A DNA stretch of 64,000 nt from Gordionus sp. m RMFG-2023 (lineage: Eukaryota > Nematomorpha > Gordioida > Chordodea > Parachordodidae): the NCBI RefSeq assembly GCF_954871325.1, contig NC_088775.1:15477561-15541560 (forward strand), written 5' to 3'. This document shows, piece by piece, positions 13,540-24,341 of the stretch; within the stretch, counting starts at the first letter, position 1; every line of letters begins with the position of its first letter. Below the pieces are notes generated by a model. That model worked only from the letters and a program-made list of their open reading frames with translations, had not been told where the DNA came from and did not search any database. The position numbers were made by a program, and so were the translations under genes.

Positions 13540-14720
13540 ATTATTTAACCATTAGCTCGTTCTCTAATGTTGTTAAATACGATTTCTCTCCTTTTTCCAG
13601 GCAGTCCTCTTCAGGCTAAAAATGCGCTCGGATGAGGCATTAGAATGAGGTAAGGAGAAGTTTTGGCGAATCATAAAAAATAGAGAGAATTACAATCTCT
13701 TTAAACAAGACATCAATGTCTTTCGGTATTTTTAATATATTTATTAAATTATAAAAACCATCAATTGATGGTTTCTGTTCCAATGTCATAATATTTATAC
13801 AATTGTAAATAGAGTTATTAAAATCAAATTTTGATTGTAAATATTCTAAAATTGTCTTAATAAAAATATCTGCTTCATTTAAAAATGTATTAATTAGAGT
13901 ATTATTTGAACATTTTAATATAATATTTTTAGCAATAGCGCTATAAAATTATCAATTTTTAACTATAGAGATGAACAGAGCTGTAGCATGATTTTGTGAA
14001 CCTTTATTAATAAAGAATATTCTGATTGCAACTGAATATTAACTGTATGTAGTAGATTTCCTACATGTGAAACGAATCCCAAATATGCTTCTGACATTTT
14101 ATACTCGAAAAAATTTTTCAAAATTTTAGGACAGCCTTTAAAATCTTTATTTAAGAAGTATTTTTTTAAGGGTTTGTAAAATTTTAAAATTCTATCGATG
14201 GCAGGTATTAATGACAACCACCTGATAGGTATATATCGCAACAACGCACACCATTCCAAGTCAGACCACTTCACCAACTCCTTTATTCATTAACTCTTTT
14301 AGTTGAACTAAATTCGTTAAAACATTTCATCACAATTATTTCGACATCCACAGATAGTACATTCATTGCCTTCTTCCAAGAATTATGTAGTATATATGGC
14401 ATATACAGCCAATTGGTATTAATTCATTTGTGCTGCCTCTCGGTAACTTTAGTTTTTGCCAAAATTTACAGAGGCATTATCAGCGCAGAAAGCTGGCATG
14501 CAAATCATTGATAACCCTGAAATAGCTATACTTACCATTATGTGGCTAGATATATTGTTGGATTTTTCACTATCCGAGGAAAATTTTTTAACAGTTTTAT
14601 TGAAATGTTCTTAGTAATGATATATATAGAGCTCTGTGAATGTTGAACTACATAATAGATGTATACGATTTCCGCAAATATAGTTTCATTTTGAGAATAT
14701 TTTTGTATTGCAATCGATGT
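13540..14720 (-). pseudogene. hAT transposase, right arm of hAT-B
   Basis: Read on the minus strand from about 14720 downwards. FADNASVNFGKN-like sequence (14455-14500, CADNASVNFGKN) is a hAT core motif. The open frame 14277-13963 carries RWLSLIPAIDRILKFY and SEAYLGFVSHVGNLL. Near 13640-13560 come SNASSERIFSL and RTAWKKERNRI, the C-terminal hAT dimerisation signature. The TDASNKGN region present in the left arm is absent here. Frame breaks separate the parts, so it is inactive. Family assignment is firm; borders are approximate. Confidence 0.8.
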
Positions 14721-15077
14721 TGATATACTCCCCTATACTGACTAATATGAATGAAATAATGTTGATTTATTATTGGATAAAAATAAAACAGGATAGAAAG
14801 AAATTTACAAACTAGACATGTTTTTCGAATAAATATTTAAAATTTATTTTAAAAATATAAAAATAATCAATTAATGTCTTAAAATTATTATTTACATATT
14901 AAAAACGTTAAAATACTTTTTAAAAAAAATTGTGGGAGAAATTAAAAAATTGCGGTAGATCTTTGCGGGAGATTTCCAATTGCGTTAGTTTTGCGGGAGA
15001 GATATATCTGCGTGTAAACTAAAAAATTGCGGCAGTCTCCCGCTGATGGGGGAAAACATGGCAACCCTGTTTATACT

Positions 15078-17440
15078 TAAAGGTGTGCTATTGTCTATTT
15101 CTCTTATTAAAACTAGTTTATGTTTATTGACTAGAAAAACTGATTGATGGAATAGTAAGTACTATTCTGGCATTTCATATGGTATGAGCTCACCCAAAAA
15201 TATTTGTTTGTTTTCGCATGTTGTTAATCGTGGCAATTTTATCTTATTTTGTCGTAAAATCTATCTACCAAACGAATTGAAGAATCAATGTAATAAATTT
15301 CAATTATTGATTTAAGTTCGATTTAATACTTCCGGAAATTCGGTTGATTTATCGCTTTAATGGGTGATATAGATTTTATTTCTCTTATAGTAAGGTTACC
15401 TTTTTGTGTGTGAAAAAAATGACTGAAGAATTAATAAATATTAGCGCAAACCAGCTATTTCCCATTCTATCAATAATGCCAAATTAGGCAATTTTTCTTA
15501 TTTTGCTAATAAACCTTTTCTTTATACTGTCTATTAAACGAATTAAATTATAATTAATACGGAACATCGATAAAAGTTTCGGAATAAATTATTTCAGTCG
15601 CTTAAATCATAGATTTGCCAAAATTTTGTTACTGTTTTTTCCTTTTACGAGCTACTATTCATTTAAATACTCAATTGGTACTAATAAAGCAAGAAATATT
15701 GATATAATTTACAATTAGTTCGTAGAATTATTCAGCCGCCAAATTTAACGGCGCTGATATTAAAATACTAAAATCTTGTCTATTCCTAAGTTGAAGCATA
15801 TAAAGAAATTGCTCAGAATTATCAAACTATTATGGTAATTTTAGATATAAATAGCTTAAACCTTTGATTTTGAATGATACGATCAAGTTAGAATATTTTG
15901 AAAGAATTAAATAAAAATGTAAATATAAGCCTAAAAAATATGTAAAGATTTATTTTTAATTCTACATTCAAATGCTGGCTCAGAGATGAGTTTAATGAAT
16001 ATGATTAGGCGAAAAAATCCTTCTTCGGTCTCATTTGATTTATTAGAGGCCGAATTAATGGTAAAGCAGAATTTTGACATGAATTGCGAAGAGTTAAAAT
16101 TTATTTTAATATATAATAAACTTTTAAATAAAATAAATTCCTTCCGATAAATATGTAGATTTGGATCTAATTTTTATATATTTAGACTTTATATATGGAT
16201 ACTATTAAAATTAAAATTAAAAATTATAATTTGAATAAATTATTTAAATATTTATATATAAAAGGATTGAAGTTGTCGCGCTTTCCCGCTTTTTATCCTT
16301 TTAGTTATTAAAAATCCCACCTCACTCTTAGAATATGGGAGGTATGGCCGGGCCTAAAAATTTTTGCAATTTACAAAATGAGAAAATTGAATAAGATACC
16401 TATTTAATCTATAATTAAAATATAGCCACTTTTTATAATTATTTTTTATTATCCTTCATTTATATACTATTCTCAAAATTTAGAAAATGTTTTTAACAAC
16501 CGCCCCCCCCCCTCACCCTTGTCGTGGTAAAATATGTAAGAGTAAATAAATAAACACTCCATTTTGCCCTGGTTTCCCGATATTGGAATATCTTTATTTT
16601 CTTGACATTTTCTATTTATTTTCAAAAAATCCTGATTTTTTTTAATTCCATTTTATTAGAAAAAATGAGTAAAAGTGCTTACAAATTGAGTAGAAGAGTC
16701 TAGCGGTGTTTTTATAAAAACGCTGTGATTTAAATTGAACTGGTATTATTTTAATGATGAAAACTATTTTACGTTTTTTAATTTTTATATTGTTTTAGTT
16801 AGACTTGTGAAATGAGCAAAATAAAAAACTAAAATAACTGAAGATCTAATGATCTATTTTCATAATTTATTCTTCATAAATATTACAAATTTATGTAATC
16901 CAATAGAATATTTTGAATTTTTTTTTGATTAATCATAACTTTGCAGTTATTTCTATTTATTAAAATGAGAATAGCAGAAAAAAAAGAGGTTAAAATATTC
17001 AAATGAATTAGTTACTTTTATATCAGAAAGTTATATCGATGTGCATTATCTAAAAATTGTAATTAGGAGGCATTAATTATCAGTAAAATCTTCTATAATT
17101 TTTAAAAATAATCTGAGAAAATCAATAAAAAATTCTTAGCTTTCAGTATATTTTTTTTATCTAGATTGGAAAATACGTATTTCATTTACTTTAAAAGACA
17201 TAACACACTTTAAAATTTTATGTGGGGGGGGGGTTAACTTATTCTGGTAAAAACTTAACCAGAAATGTGCCCTCCATACTTACAACCATGAGTGAGTGAG
17301 ACCAGAAAGACTAATATATTTTCTATCACATCAAATAGAGGTTACATGCTTATTAAAAACAATACGTAATAAAATATTCTTAAAACATTCGCGTTTATGA
17401 TTTAAAAAACTTCGGTTGGTAAATTGATATTGAATATATC
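15078..17440. other. MULE interior, right part, no gene recognised
   Basis: AT-rich sequence between the nested hAT and the right array. Two homopolymer runs stand out: a C run near 16502-16512 and a G run near 17223-17233. No transposase-like translation was found on either strand. Confidence 0.5.
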
Positions 17441-17461
17441 AATTTCACTTAAAATGAATTC

Positions 17462-18032
17462 GCAATTTTCGCGGTCATGCGCTCGCTATAATAATCTCGC
17501 GCAAATACATTCGCGGTAGAAAATTCGCTATAAATGGTTCGCGATTAAAGTTTCGCTAGAAATAGTTCTCGATCAAAGTTTCGCTAAAATGTATTCGCTC
17601 TAAAGTATTCGCGGTTTATTCGCGATAATGAGTTCGCGATCAAGGTTTCGCCAAAATGTATTCACTATAAAGTATTCGCGTTTAAAGTTTCGCGAAAATA
17701 AATTCTATAACGAGTTCGCGATAAAAGTTTCGCTAAAATGTATTTGCTATAAAGTATTCGAGGTTAAGGTTTCGCGGAAATAAATTCGTTATAACGAGTT
17801 CGCGATCAAAGTTTCGCTAAAATGTATTCGCTATAAAGTATTCGAGGTTAAGGTTTCGCGGAAATAAATTCGCGATAATAAGTTCACGATATTGTCTTCG
17901 CTATAAATGTTTCGCGGAAAAAATTCGCGGATACCTTCGCTATAAAATTCCTTCGCGATAAACGACATTCGCGATAAAAGTTTCGCTAAAAAGTGTTTCG
18001 CGATAAAAGTTTCGCTGAATTGACCTGATACG
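17462..18032 (-). repeat. Right terminal inverted repeat of the MULE: CGCGAA minisatellite
   Basis: TTCGCGATAA, TTTCGCTAAAATGTATTCGC and related words are repeated about 35 times, in inverted orientation to 4686-5185. It ends in TTTCGCTGAATTGACCTG followed by the 9-bp target duplication. Internal near-identical 80-90 bp blocks (around 17690-17870) show that the array grew by local duplication. Confidence 0.9.
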
Positions 18033-18105
18033 AGGAAATATCAATAAATCAACATTATAAATCAGAATCTTTGACGATATATTTTGACTATATGAGCAAA
18101 GCTGA

Positions 18106-18700
18106 TTATTCGTTCAACGGGGGCAGAGAATGGGAATATTGGGTTAAATTTTTAAATTTTTCTTTAATATATTTATAACTATTGAACATATTTATACTGA
18201 GCCTGTCATCTTTCATATAATTTAAAACCTCTAATTCAATATCATTTACTGAATTATTTGAATATGGATGTACTATTTTAAAAACAAAAATAATCATCAT
18301 CTTCATCAATTGAAGAATTTGCTGCTGACATATTATTTTTAAAGATAATTAAAACTTCGTGTATTAATAAATCCTGAAAGTATTTTCTCCATTTTCATCA
18401 TCAAACCAACGATTTTTAAAGTAGGGATTAAAACAGTAGCTAGAAATGCGGTTTTAAAATTATTATCAAATTTATATATTAAATATTTTATTTAAAGATT
18501 TTCTATTGTATTAGCTAATGGTTTGCAAATATGCAGAACAGTTTGAATTTAATTTATGATTTTTTATAACGACATTTAATATTGGAGCTTATTCTCCATA
18601 ATAGCAGTCGATTTTGCTATGTATTTTATATTTCGCTAAAGTCAATTAATAACTAGTAAGGATATCAAACATGCTATTCCCTCTCGTACAGCAAGGTATA
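18106..18700 (-). pseudogene. hAT transposase relic of the outermost element
   Basis: Reading leftwards on the minus strand: a TRWNS-like segment near 18690-18650 (CCTREGIACLISLL), then KTAFLATVLIPTLKNRWFDD around 18450-18390 (compare ALLAAVxHPRFKxRW of hAT transposases), then the open frame 18309-18106 with EVLNYMKDDRLSINMF and KYIKEKFKNLTQYSHSLPP. The last resembles the stretch before the hAT SSAxxER motif, which is lost at the MULE insertion point. Several frame breaks. It fits the terminal repeats at 4392 and 19081. Confidence 0.65.
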
Positions 18701-19544
18701 ACTAAATGTTTTCCTAAAACTGTTTTGATAACCTCTGCAGTAGGCCTATTACTACATTATTGTTATGACGGATATTAAGGGATTCAGATAAAATATGGTA
18801 GTTTTTTACAAATTGCTAGAACAAACATCATATATTATCTTAAAACATCTAAACTCGGAAAAAAATTTTTCATTAAAATTTTAGAATAATATTTTAAATT
18901 TTAATACTATTTAAATTAACTAATTTTTTTTAAAGTATCTGTATGTTTTTGAATACAAAGTTGATTTTGAAACAGATATTTTTAAGTAATTTGTATCTTA
19001 GATACAAAATTTTTCTAAATTTAAAAAACAAAAGTATTTTGCATCTTAGATACTAATAATCGCGATACTGACCAACCCTTGTAATAACACAAGTTTACAC
19101 TTTCACAATTGTAATTTAATCATTAAAAAGGAATTGAAAATCCTAAACTACTTAATTAAAATTTATAATTGTTGAATGTTGATTGATATTATTTTATATC
19201 AACGTTTTATTTATTTTGGCAATTGATTTATTTATTTTTTAATATCAATTTGTATTTAAATTTAATCGGTGAAAATTTTATATTAACATTTTTTTATATC
19301 ATTTTAACATTACATTTTTTTTAAATATCAATTTGTATTTCATAAATTGGTTATTTTTTTATTGTTAAAAAAAAGATATAAAAAGAAAAAATGTTTTTGG
19401 TTAAAAGGGTGATAAAAAAATGTAATTTATAATAAAAATAAAATGTGATTTATGATAACAAAATTCTGTCATATTCTGTTTAATTATTCTGTCTAAACAC
19501 ATTATGGTAATAATAAATAAACGAGGATCTTATTCAATTCTTTC

Positions 19545-20036
19545 ATGGAGGCCAAATTACGTCCGAACTTCGCGATGGATGCTTTGAACAATTCCACATA
19601 TATGACTGAATTCGTCAAGCTAGATTTCCCTAAATTTAGTAGCGATGACAGCGCCTACATAGGGAAATTGCAGAATTTCTTCGACACCAACAAGATCTCC
19701 AACGGAGAAAAGGCCGCCTTGTTTCTTCGAAGTCTTCCAGGTGACGAATTCAATAACATTGGAGCAATTTGCACGGAGGCAGACTTCCAGGACCCAATCG
19801 ATCTGCTTGGCAAATTCAAGCTACAACATCCATCGAAGACTGAGAACGCCAAACTATCATTATTTTATGCTGCCACTCAAGTCAAGGAGGAGACGTTCTC
19901 GGCTTGGGTCACACGCGTAGCACGACTCAATAAAGAATGCAAATTAAATGGCATTCAGCTCATTATTGAGAAAGTGAGAGTTGCTTCGAATTCCGAAGAT
20001 GTCAGGAAAGCGGCCAGGAGCTCTATGACTATATAA
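19545..20036 (+). pseudogene. gag-like region of the gypsy fossil
   Basis: A 163-residue frame with YIGKLQNFFDTNKI, AALFLRSLPGDEFNNIG and ETFSAWVTRVARLNKE, the layout of Ty3/gypsy capsid-type Gag. It lies just after the upstream LTR. GC content and codon use are clearly higher than in the surroundings. Described only as a fossil part; it is not complete. Confidence 0.8.
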
Positions 20037-20829
20037 GTTATTTACAATCTAGGTCTAGAGTAAGACACCACGGAGCCAAGTGACACCAAGGGCGTGATAA
20101 AATTGTTTCATTTGAATGAATCACCTGGAATACAAGAGGTTAATCACATGGGCAGAGTCAAAAATGGCCACGTAACTATAAAACCCATTCAGGACTCTCA
20201 TGCACATGGTAAATCTCTTATCAAGCAACCCCAGTTTATCAATGACAATCGCCACGGACAACATTTCGATGAACGTTACTACGCCCCGACTATTGCCGCG
20301 ATAAACGATTTGATGAACGTTACAGGACACGCCACGACAACGGCCGCAACAAACGATTTGACGGACAGCACGACGACAATCGTTTTGATCAAAGCTACGA
20401 TAATTGTCACTATTACCGCTACCGTTTCGACAATCGCAACGATAACTACTACGATGATCGATACAACAATAGCGGGTACAACGTCCATGGCAATCGCCAC
20501 GACTATCATTGTGACCATCATCAAAGCCCTGATCGACGGGATGACTGCTATAGAGGTGATAACCGAACCAACTATTCCCGTCGTGGTCAGTACAGACACA
20601 ACCCTCAAAGTATTAATGGTTTTCCAAAATATTCGTCAAGGCCCAACCAGTACAAAAATGACAATAATACTTATAACAGATCTTCTGATTACAAAGATCG
20701 TGATTGTCAATTGAATACGAACCATGCTATGAACATCGAAGTAATCGATGATGACGACGACCTAAACACAGATCTTAAAGAATATAATCTGCAGAATTTG
20801 GAAGTATGCAATCTGGGGGTTAACGATAC

Positions 20830-21464
20830 CAGATATGACGCGTACAACGTAACGGTGAGCATCAACAACATACCCACGTTGAGGTAAGTTAACACCGGTA
20901 CAAGGTACACAATACTTCCGAAACATACAGCTAAGACTGTAGGCATAACCACGATACGTAAGACTGATAGAAACTCACTGGTTATGACGGCAGCGCCATC
21001 AAGATATGGAGGCCATTGTAGTGGATTGTGGTAAGGTTCCCCTGCTAGGACGGATGTGGCTCCACGCCTTCAACAACATATTAAAAACGTTCTCAGTGGG
21101 TAACGTAGAGAATGATCTCGAGAAGGTAATCTTGACAACAAAAAAAGATCACGAATCAACTTACTCCTACAAACTCAACATGGTCAGACAAGAGAAAGTT
21201 TACTTGAAGCTCGATACGGTGCCCAAGATCATACATCCGAGGAGAGTTCCATATGTCAGGATTGATGCGATGACTCGTGAATTGGATGGGTGGTTGAAGG
21301 ACAACATAAACCTTGCTCGAGGGGAATCTAGATGCCCGATGCCATGCATATATGATCTGATCGCAAAATCAGCTAAGGGCTGCCTTAACTTTACCAAGCC
21401 ATCGTTCGGTTTGAAAAGAAGACTGCACCATGAACATGGATGGCGTATTGCTTGGCGATCATGA
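20830..21464 (+). pseudogene. pol fragment (protease to RT N-terminus) of the gypsy fossil
   Basis: The motifs VVDCGKVPLLGRMWLHAFNN and HPRRVPYVRIDAMTRELD are typical of the segment joining protease and reverse transcriptase in Ty3/gypsy Pol. The catalytic RT, RNase H and integrase regions are not in the window before the downstream LTR. Broken. Confidence 0.8.
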
Positions 21465-21737
21465 ACGTTAATGGCGTTACCACTCAATATATCCAAGGAA
21501 ATCATAAGCCGAATTTCTTTGGAAAGTGGAATGTTGAATATGTTGATCGATATTATTTTATACCTTTTATTTATTTTGGCAATTGATTTTTTTTTAATCA
21601 ATTTGTATTTAAATTTAATTGGTAAAAATTTTATATTAACATTTTTTTATATCATTTTAACGTTACATTTTTTTAATATCAATTTGTATTTCACATAATT
21701 GGTTATTTTTTTATTGTTAAAAAAGATATAAAAAGAA

Positions 21738-21882
21738 ATGTAACGTTAAAATGATATAAAAAAATGTTAATATAAAATTTTCACCGATTAAATTTAAAAA
21801 CAAATTGATATCATAAAAAAAAATCAATTGCCAAAATAAATAAAACGTTGATATAAAATAATATCGATCAACATATTCAACA
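21738..21882 (-). repeat. Inverted LTR copy forming a palindrome with the downstream LTR
   Basis: AAATGTAACGTTAAAATGAT at 21738 is the reverse complement of the LTR segment ending near 21671. The match continues to CATATTCAACA at 21882, the inverted LTR start. Arms of about 140 bp (21532-21671 and 21738-21882) flank a 66-bp spacer. Confidence 0.85.
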
Positions 21883-22179
21883 ATAATGATTGACTTTAAT
21901 ATTGATATTTGATGTGCAAATGTTATTTGAGTCATACTATATTATATAAAATTAAATGTAATGTTTATCTACAACAATTTCATGACATAACCAAATAAGA
22001 TTTATCCAAAGTTAGCCGCCACTCGGTTCAAGAATTAAAATATTTTTCATACTATTATATATTTTTTTTAATATTTTTATATTCTACCTAGTCCGCATTT
22101 TTTATTTTATTATAGAATTTATGAGTTTAATACCTTTTCATTTTATTGGTAAACTTTTAATGTATTTTATTCAAATATT

Positions 22180-23165
22180 TTAAAGATCGAGTTAGAAAAG
22201 AATTAAAGATATTTATTTAATTAATAAAAAAAAATAATCTTTATCACAATTTATTAGTATATATACATCTTTCGGTAAAAAGTAATTGTATATAAAAAAA
22301 ACATTTGAAAACAGGAAAATAAATTAATTTTTTCATATATCGATACTTTAAATCAGAGTTGTACAAAAGATCTTCTTTGAAGATTTTTGAGCGAGATCTA
22401 GCTCAAAAATTTGAGCAAGATCTTTGAAGATCGTAAAATTTGAAGATCTTTTATTTTTTAAAAATTTTGTGTAACGATCTTCAAAGATCTTCATGATATT
22501 TATTTTTTTACTCCTTTATTAAAAGCCCAGATGTTTTTCAATTTTCATCAAGGCAGGAGGAGAGTTATAAAACATAAAAGAAATATTATATTAATAAAAT
22601 TGAAAAACATCTGGGCTTTTAATAAAGGGGTAAAAAAATAAATATCATGAAGATCTTTGAAGATCGTTACACAAAATTTTTTAAAAATAAAAGATCTTCA
22701 AATTTTACATTTAGATCTTTGAAGATCTTTTTATTTTGAGCAAATGTACAACTCTGCTTTAAATATATGATTTATAGCCGGAAAACAATATACAAACCGA
22801 TAATATAATATTATAAATAAAAAACCAATAAAATATAGAGTAGAATATTTATATTACTCCTTCCAAACTAGCTACCAATAAGCTGGTGCGCCTTTCCTTT
22901 ATCATGTGATTTAAAAGATCAAGTTAAACAAAAATAAAAGATATTTATTTATGTAATAATAAAATAATAATCTTTATCACAATTTATCAATATATATATA
23001 ATTTTAGGTAATAGTTAATTATTTATAAAAAACCTGTGAATATTATTCTAACAAAAAAACAAATTAACTTTTACAATGATCGATACTTTAAATAGATGAT
23101 TTATAACCTCAAATAATATTATAAATAAAAAACATTAAAATATAAACTAGAATATGTATATATTA
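22180..23165 (+). repeat. ~260-bp tandem duplication, one copy interrupted by a MITE
   Basis: Copy 1 is 22180-22353 plus 22765-22860; copy 2 is about 22910-23165. Shared words include AATAATCTTTATCACAATTTAT, ATCGATACTTTAAAT and ATTATAAATAAAAAAC, in the same order. Copy 2 has one uninterrupted CTTTAAAT where copy 1 has the MITE, so it preserves the empty site. Confidence 0.75.
22354..22756. mobile_element. Palindromic hAT MITE with perfect 8-bp target duplication
   Basis: The ends are CAGAGTTGTACAAAAGATCT and, reverse-complemented, CAGAGTTGTACATTTGCTC. CTTTAAAT repeats at 22346-22353 and 22757-22764. The arms run almost the whole length: AAAGCCCAGATGTTTTTCAA near 22523 is mirrored near 22603. 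It is non-coding and 403 bp, with repeated AGATCTTNNAAGATC words. Confidence 0.92.
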
Positions 23166-24161
23166 TTATAATTTATTATTTTAAGTATTATTGATATATT
23201 AATCAGAAAATACCAACTTTTTTTCCACTGCCACCATGATGGAGACACAAGAGCTAAAATTAAACAAAAGGTTTTATTAAATAAAAATATATACATTGTG
23301 ATGCTTCTTTATAAAAAGTATAGGTTTGTATAAGGAAAATAATAAGTTAATTTTGAATGTTATTATAATACAAAATAGTATGAAATATAAAAGTAGAAAT
23401 ATAAATCACGTAAGGTCATTCGATATAATATAATATGAATAATAAAAGTAAGAATTAAATAAGTTAAGATAAAATGTTTTATATTAAATCTATATTTGAA
23501 TTTTGTAATAATAATAAAACTTTAAAATGAGATGATCCACAGATGTATTTAAAAAAATTATAGTTTGAATTATACTTAATCCTATCCTATCAGAAAGAAA
23601 GGTAATATTAAATAGTATATTTGTGATATAGATATAGTTTTAAAAAATCGAATTTGATGGAACTGGAAAATTATTATTTAATACAAATTTTTAACATATC
23701 CGATAATAATAATTAAATATTTTAAAAATTAATAAAGGGGAAATGTAATGTATGGACATTTATCAATTATTTTAATAATCATTTTCTAATAAAATCCAAT
23801 AATATTTGTACTCTATTTAATACAGGCCCGATTAAGGTTTTATCCAAAAAATATTTGTAGCCTTAGAGATTTTGGCATAGATAATATAATACTATTTTAA
23901 TTAAAATCATAACATGGCCATTTTTAAAATTTGTCCCAAATTACTTTTTAACAATAATAAATGTTTTACTTTTAACGTTCAATGTATTATTTTAAAATTG
24001 ATTTTTAAATAAATAGTGTTAATCTTTAAAAAAAATAAATTAAAAAAAAATAAAATAATAATAATATTTAATTGAGACTGTAATAAACAAAATCATATGT
24101 TATGTTATATAGCGTTATTTAATACATACATTCACTCAGGTAGGTGATAAATTTGGACGAA

Positions 24162-24341
24162 ATGACTACAGCGGATTATTATATGACCGAGAAGCATATG
24201 GGTAATGATGAAGGCAAAGAATCAATATTATTTTATATATCCAAAATAATTAAATTATTATCCAATAATATCGCAGATAATAAAATAATAACCACTAACC
24301 ATATTAAAGATATCTTGCCATTATATGATCTTATAAATTCA
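24162..24341 (+). CDS. PLEKHM1-like: PLEKHM1-like exon 1
   Basis: Sixty residues from the first in-frame ATG after a TAG at 24141; A at -3 suits initiation. Donor GTAATT at 24342, phase 0. The sequence leads into the RUN domain (ILPLYDLINS joined to LCIGLEAVFL). Confidence 0.75.

Larger units (their letters stand above)
9717..15069. mobile_element. hAT element (hAT-B) with inverted-duplicate structure, nested in the MULE
   Basis: The ends read CAAGGTTGCCAGGTTAAAA and, reverse-complemented, CAGGGTTGCCATGTTTTCC. The flanking 8-mers TTCATACT (9709-9716) and TTTATACT (15070-15077) match at 7 of 8 positions, the hAT target length. Both subterminal regions are rich in GCGGGAGA and TTGCGG words. 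The two halves are inverted copies of the same transposase region. The left arm, 9717-10495 continuing at 13153-13500, reads on the plus strand; the right arm, about 13540-15069, reads on the minus strand. An LTR element (10496-13147) interrupts the left arm. Confidence 0.85.
4686..18032. mobile_element. Mutator-like element (MULE) with long CGCGAA-array inverted repeats
   Basis: A perfect 9-bp direct repeat AGGAAATAT lies at 4677-4685 and 18033-18041, the target-site length typical of MULEs. The ends share GTCAATTCAGCGAAACTTTT in inverted orientation. Each end is a 500-570 bp array of GCGAA or TTCGC words. The interior carries a FLYWCH plus MULE transposase relic on the plus strand (6521-8085). 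The span is 13.3 kb, of which 5.4 kb is a nested hAT (9717-15069), leaving roughly 8 kb. No second gene was recognised in 8090-9708 or 15078-17440. Confidence 0.9.
4392..19081. mobile_element. Outermost hAT element (hAT-A), split by a later MULE insertion
   Basis: The left end reads CAGGGTTGGGTAAAATTTCA and the reverse complement of the right end reads CAAGGGTTGGTCAGTATCG. Both are followed by subterminal GTAT-rich sequence with TTTGTATNTNAGATACAA. The flanks are TAATAAG and TAATAAC, a degenerate target duplication. Without the inner insertion the element is about 1.3 kb: 4392-4685 plus 18042-19081. A minus-strand hAT transposase relic (18106-18700) lies in the right part. The MULE at 4686-18032 sits inside it, so hAT-A is the oldest layer of the nest. 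Confidence 0.75.
19170..21737 (+). mobile_element. Ty3/gypsy LTR retrotransposon fossil, incomplete and broken
   Basis: Direct repeats of about 210 bp lie at 19170-19385 and 21532-21737, both beginning TGTTGAAT. A purine tract (GGAAAGTGGAA) directly precedes the second. Between them are a gag-like region (19545-20036), an Arg/Asp/Asn/Tyr-rich low-complexity segment (about 20270-20660), and the start of pol with protease/reverse-transcriptase linker motifs (about 20830-21464). Most of pol is missing and the remaining frames carry several breaks. The repeats differ at many positions, so it is older than the LTR element at 32403-34349. Confidence 0.85.
21883..24161. other. Intergenic stretch with a tandem duplication, no gene
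   Basis: Very AT-rich. It holds the ~260-bp tandem duplication, the hAT MITE at 22354-22756, and at about 23230-23365 a dispersed repeat also seen at 4124-4230 (AAAGTATAAGTTTATAT-type sequence). No promoter element could be singled out before the gene at 24162. Confidence 0.5.

Noticed and set aside
20279-20608. Hydrophobic minus-strand open frame of 109 codons
   Set aside because: It is the antisense shadow of the low-complexity gag segment of the gypsy fossil; its Val/Ile-rich composition is a by-product of the repeated codons on the other strand.
21200-21601. Minus-strand open frame of 133 codons
   Set aside because: Overlaps the plus-strand pol fragment, which carries recognisable gypsy motifs; this is its shadow.
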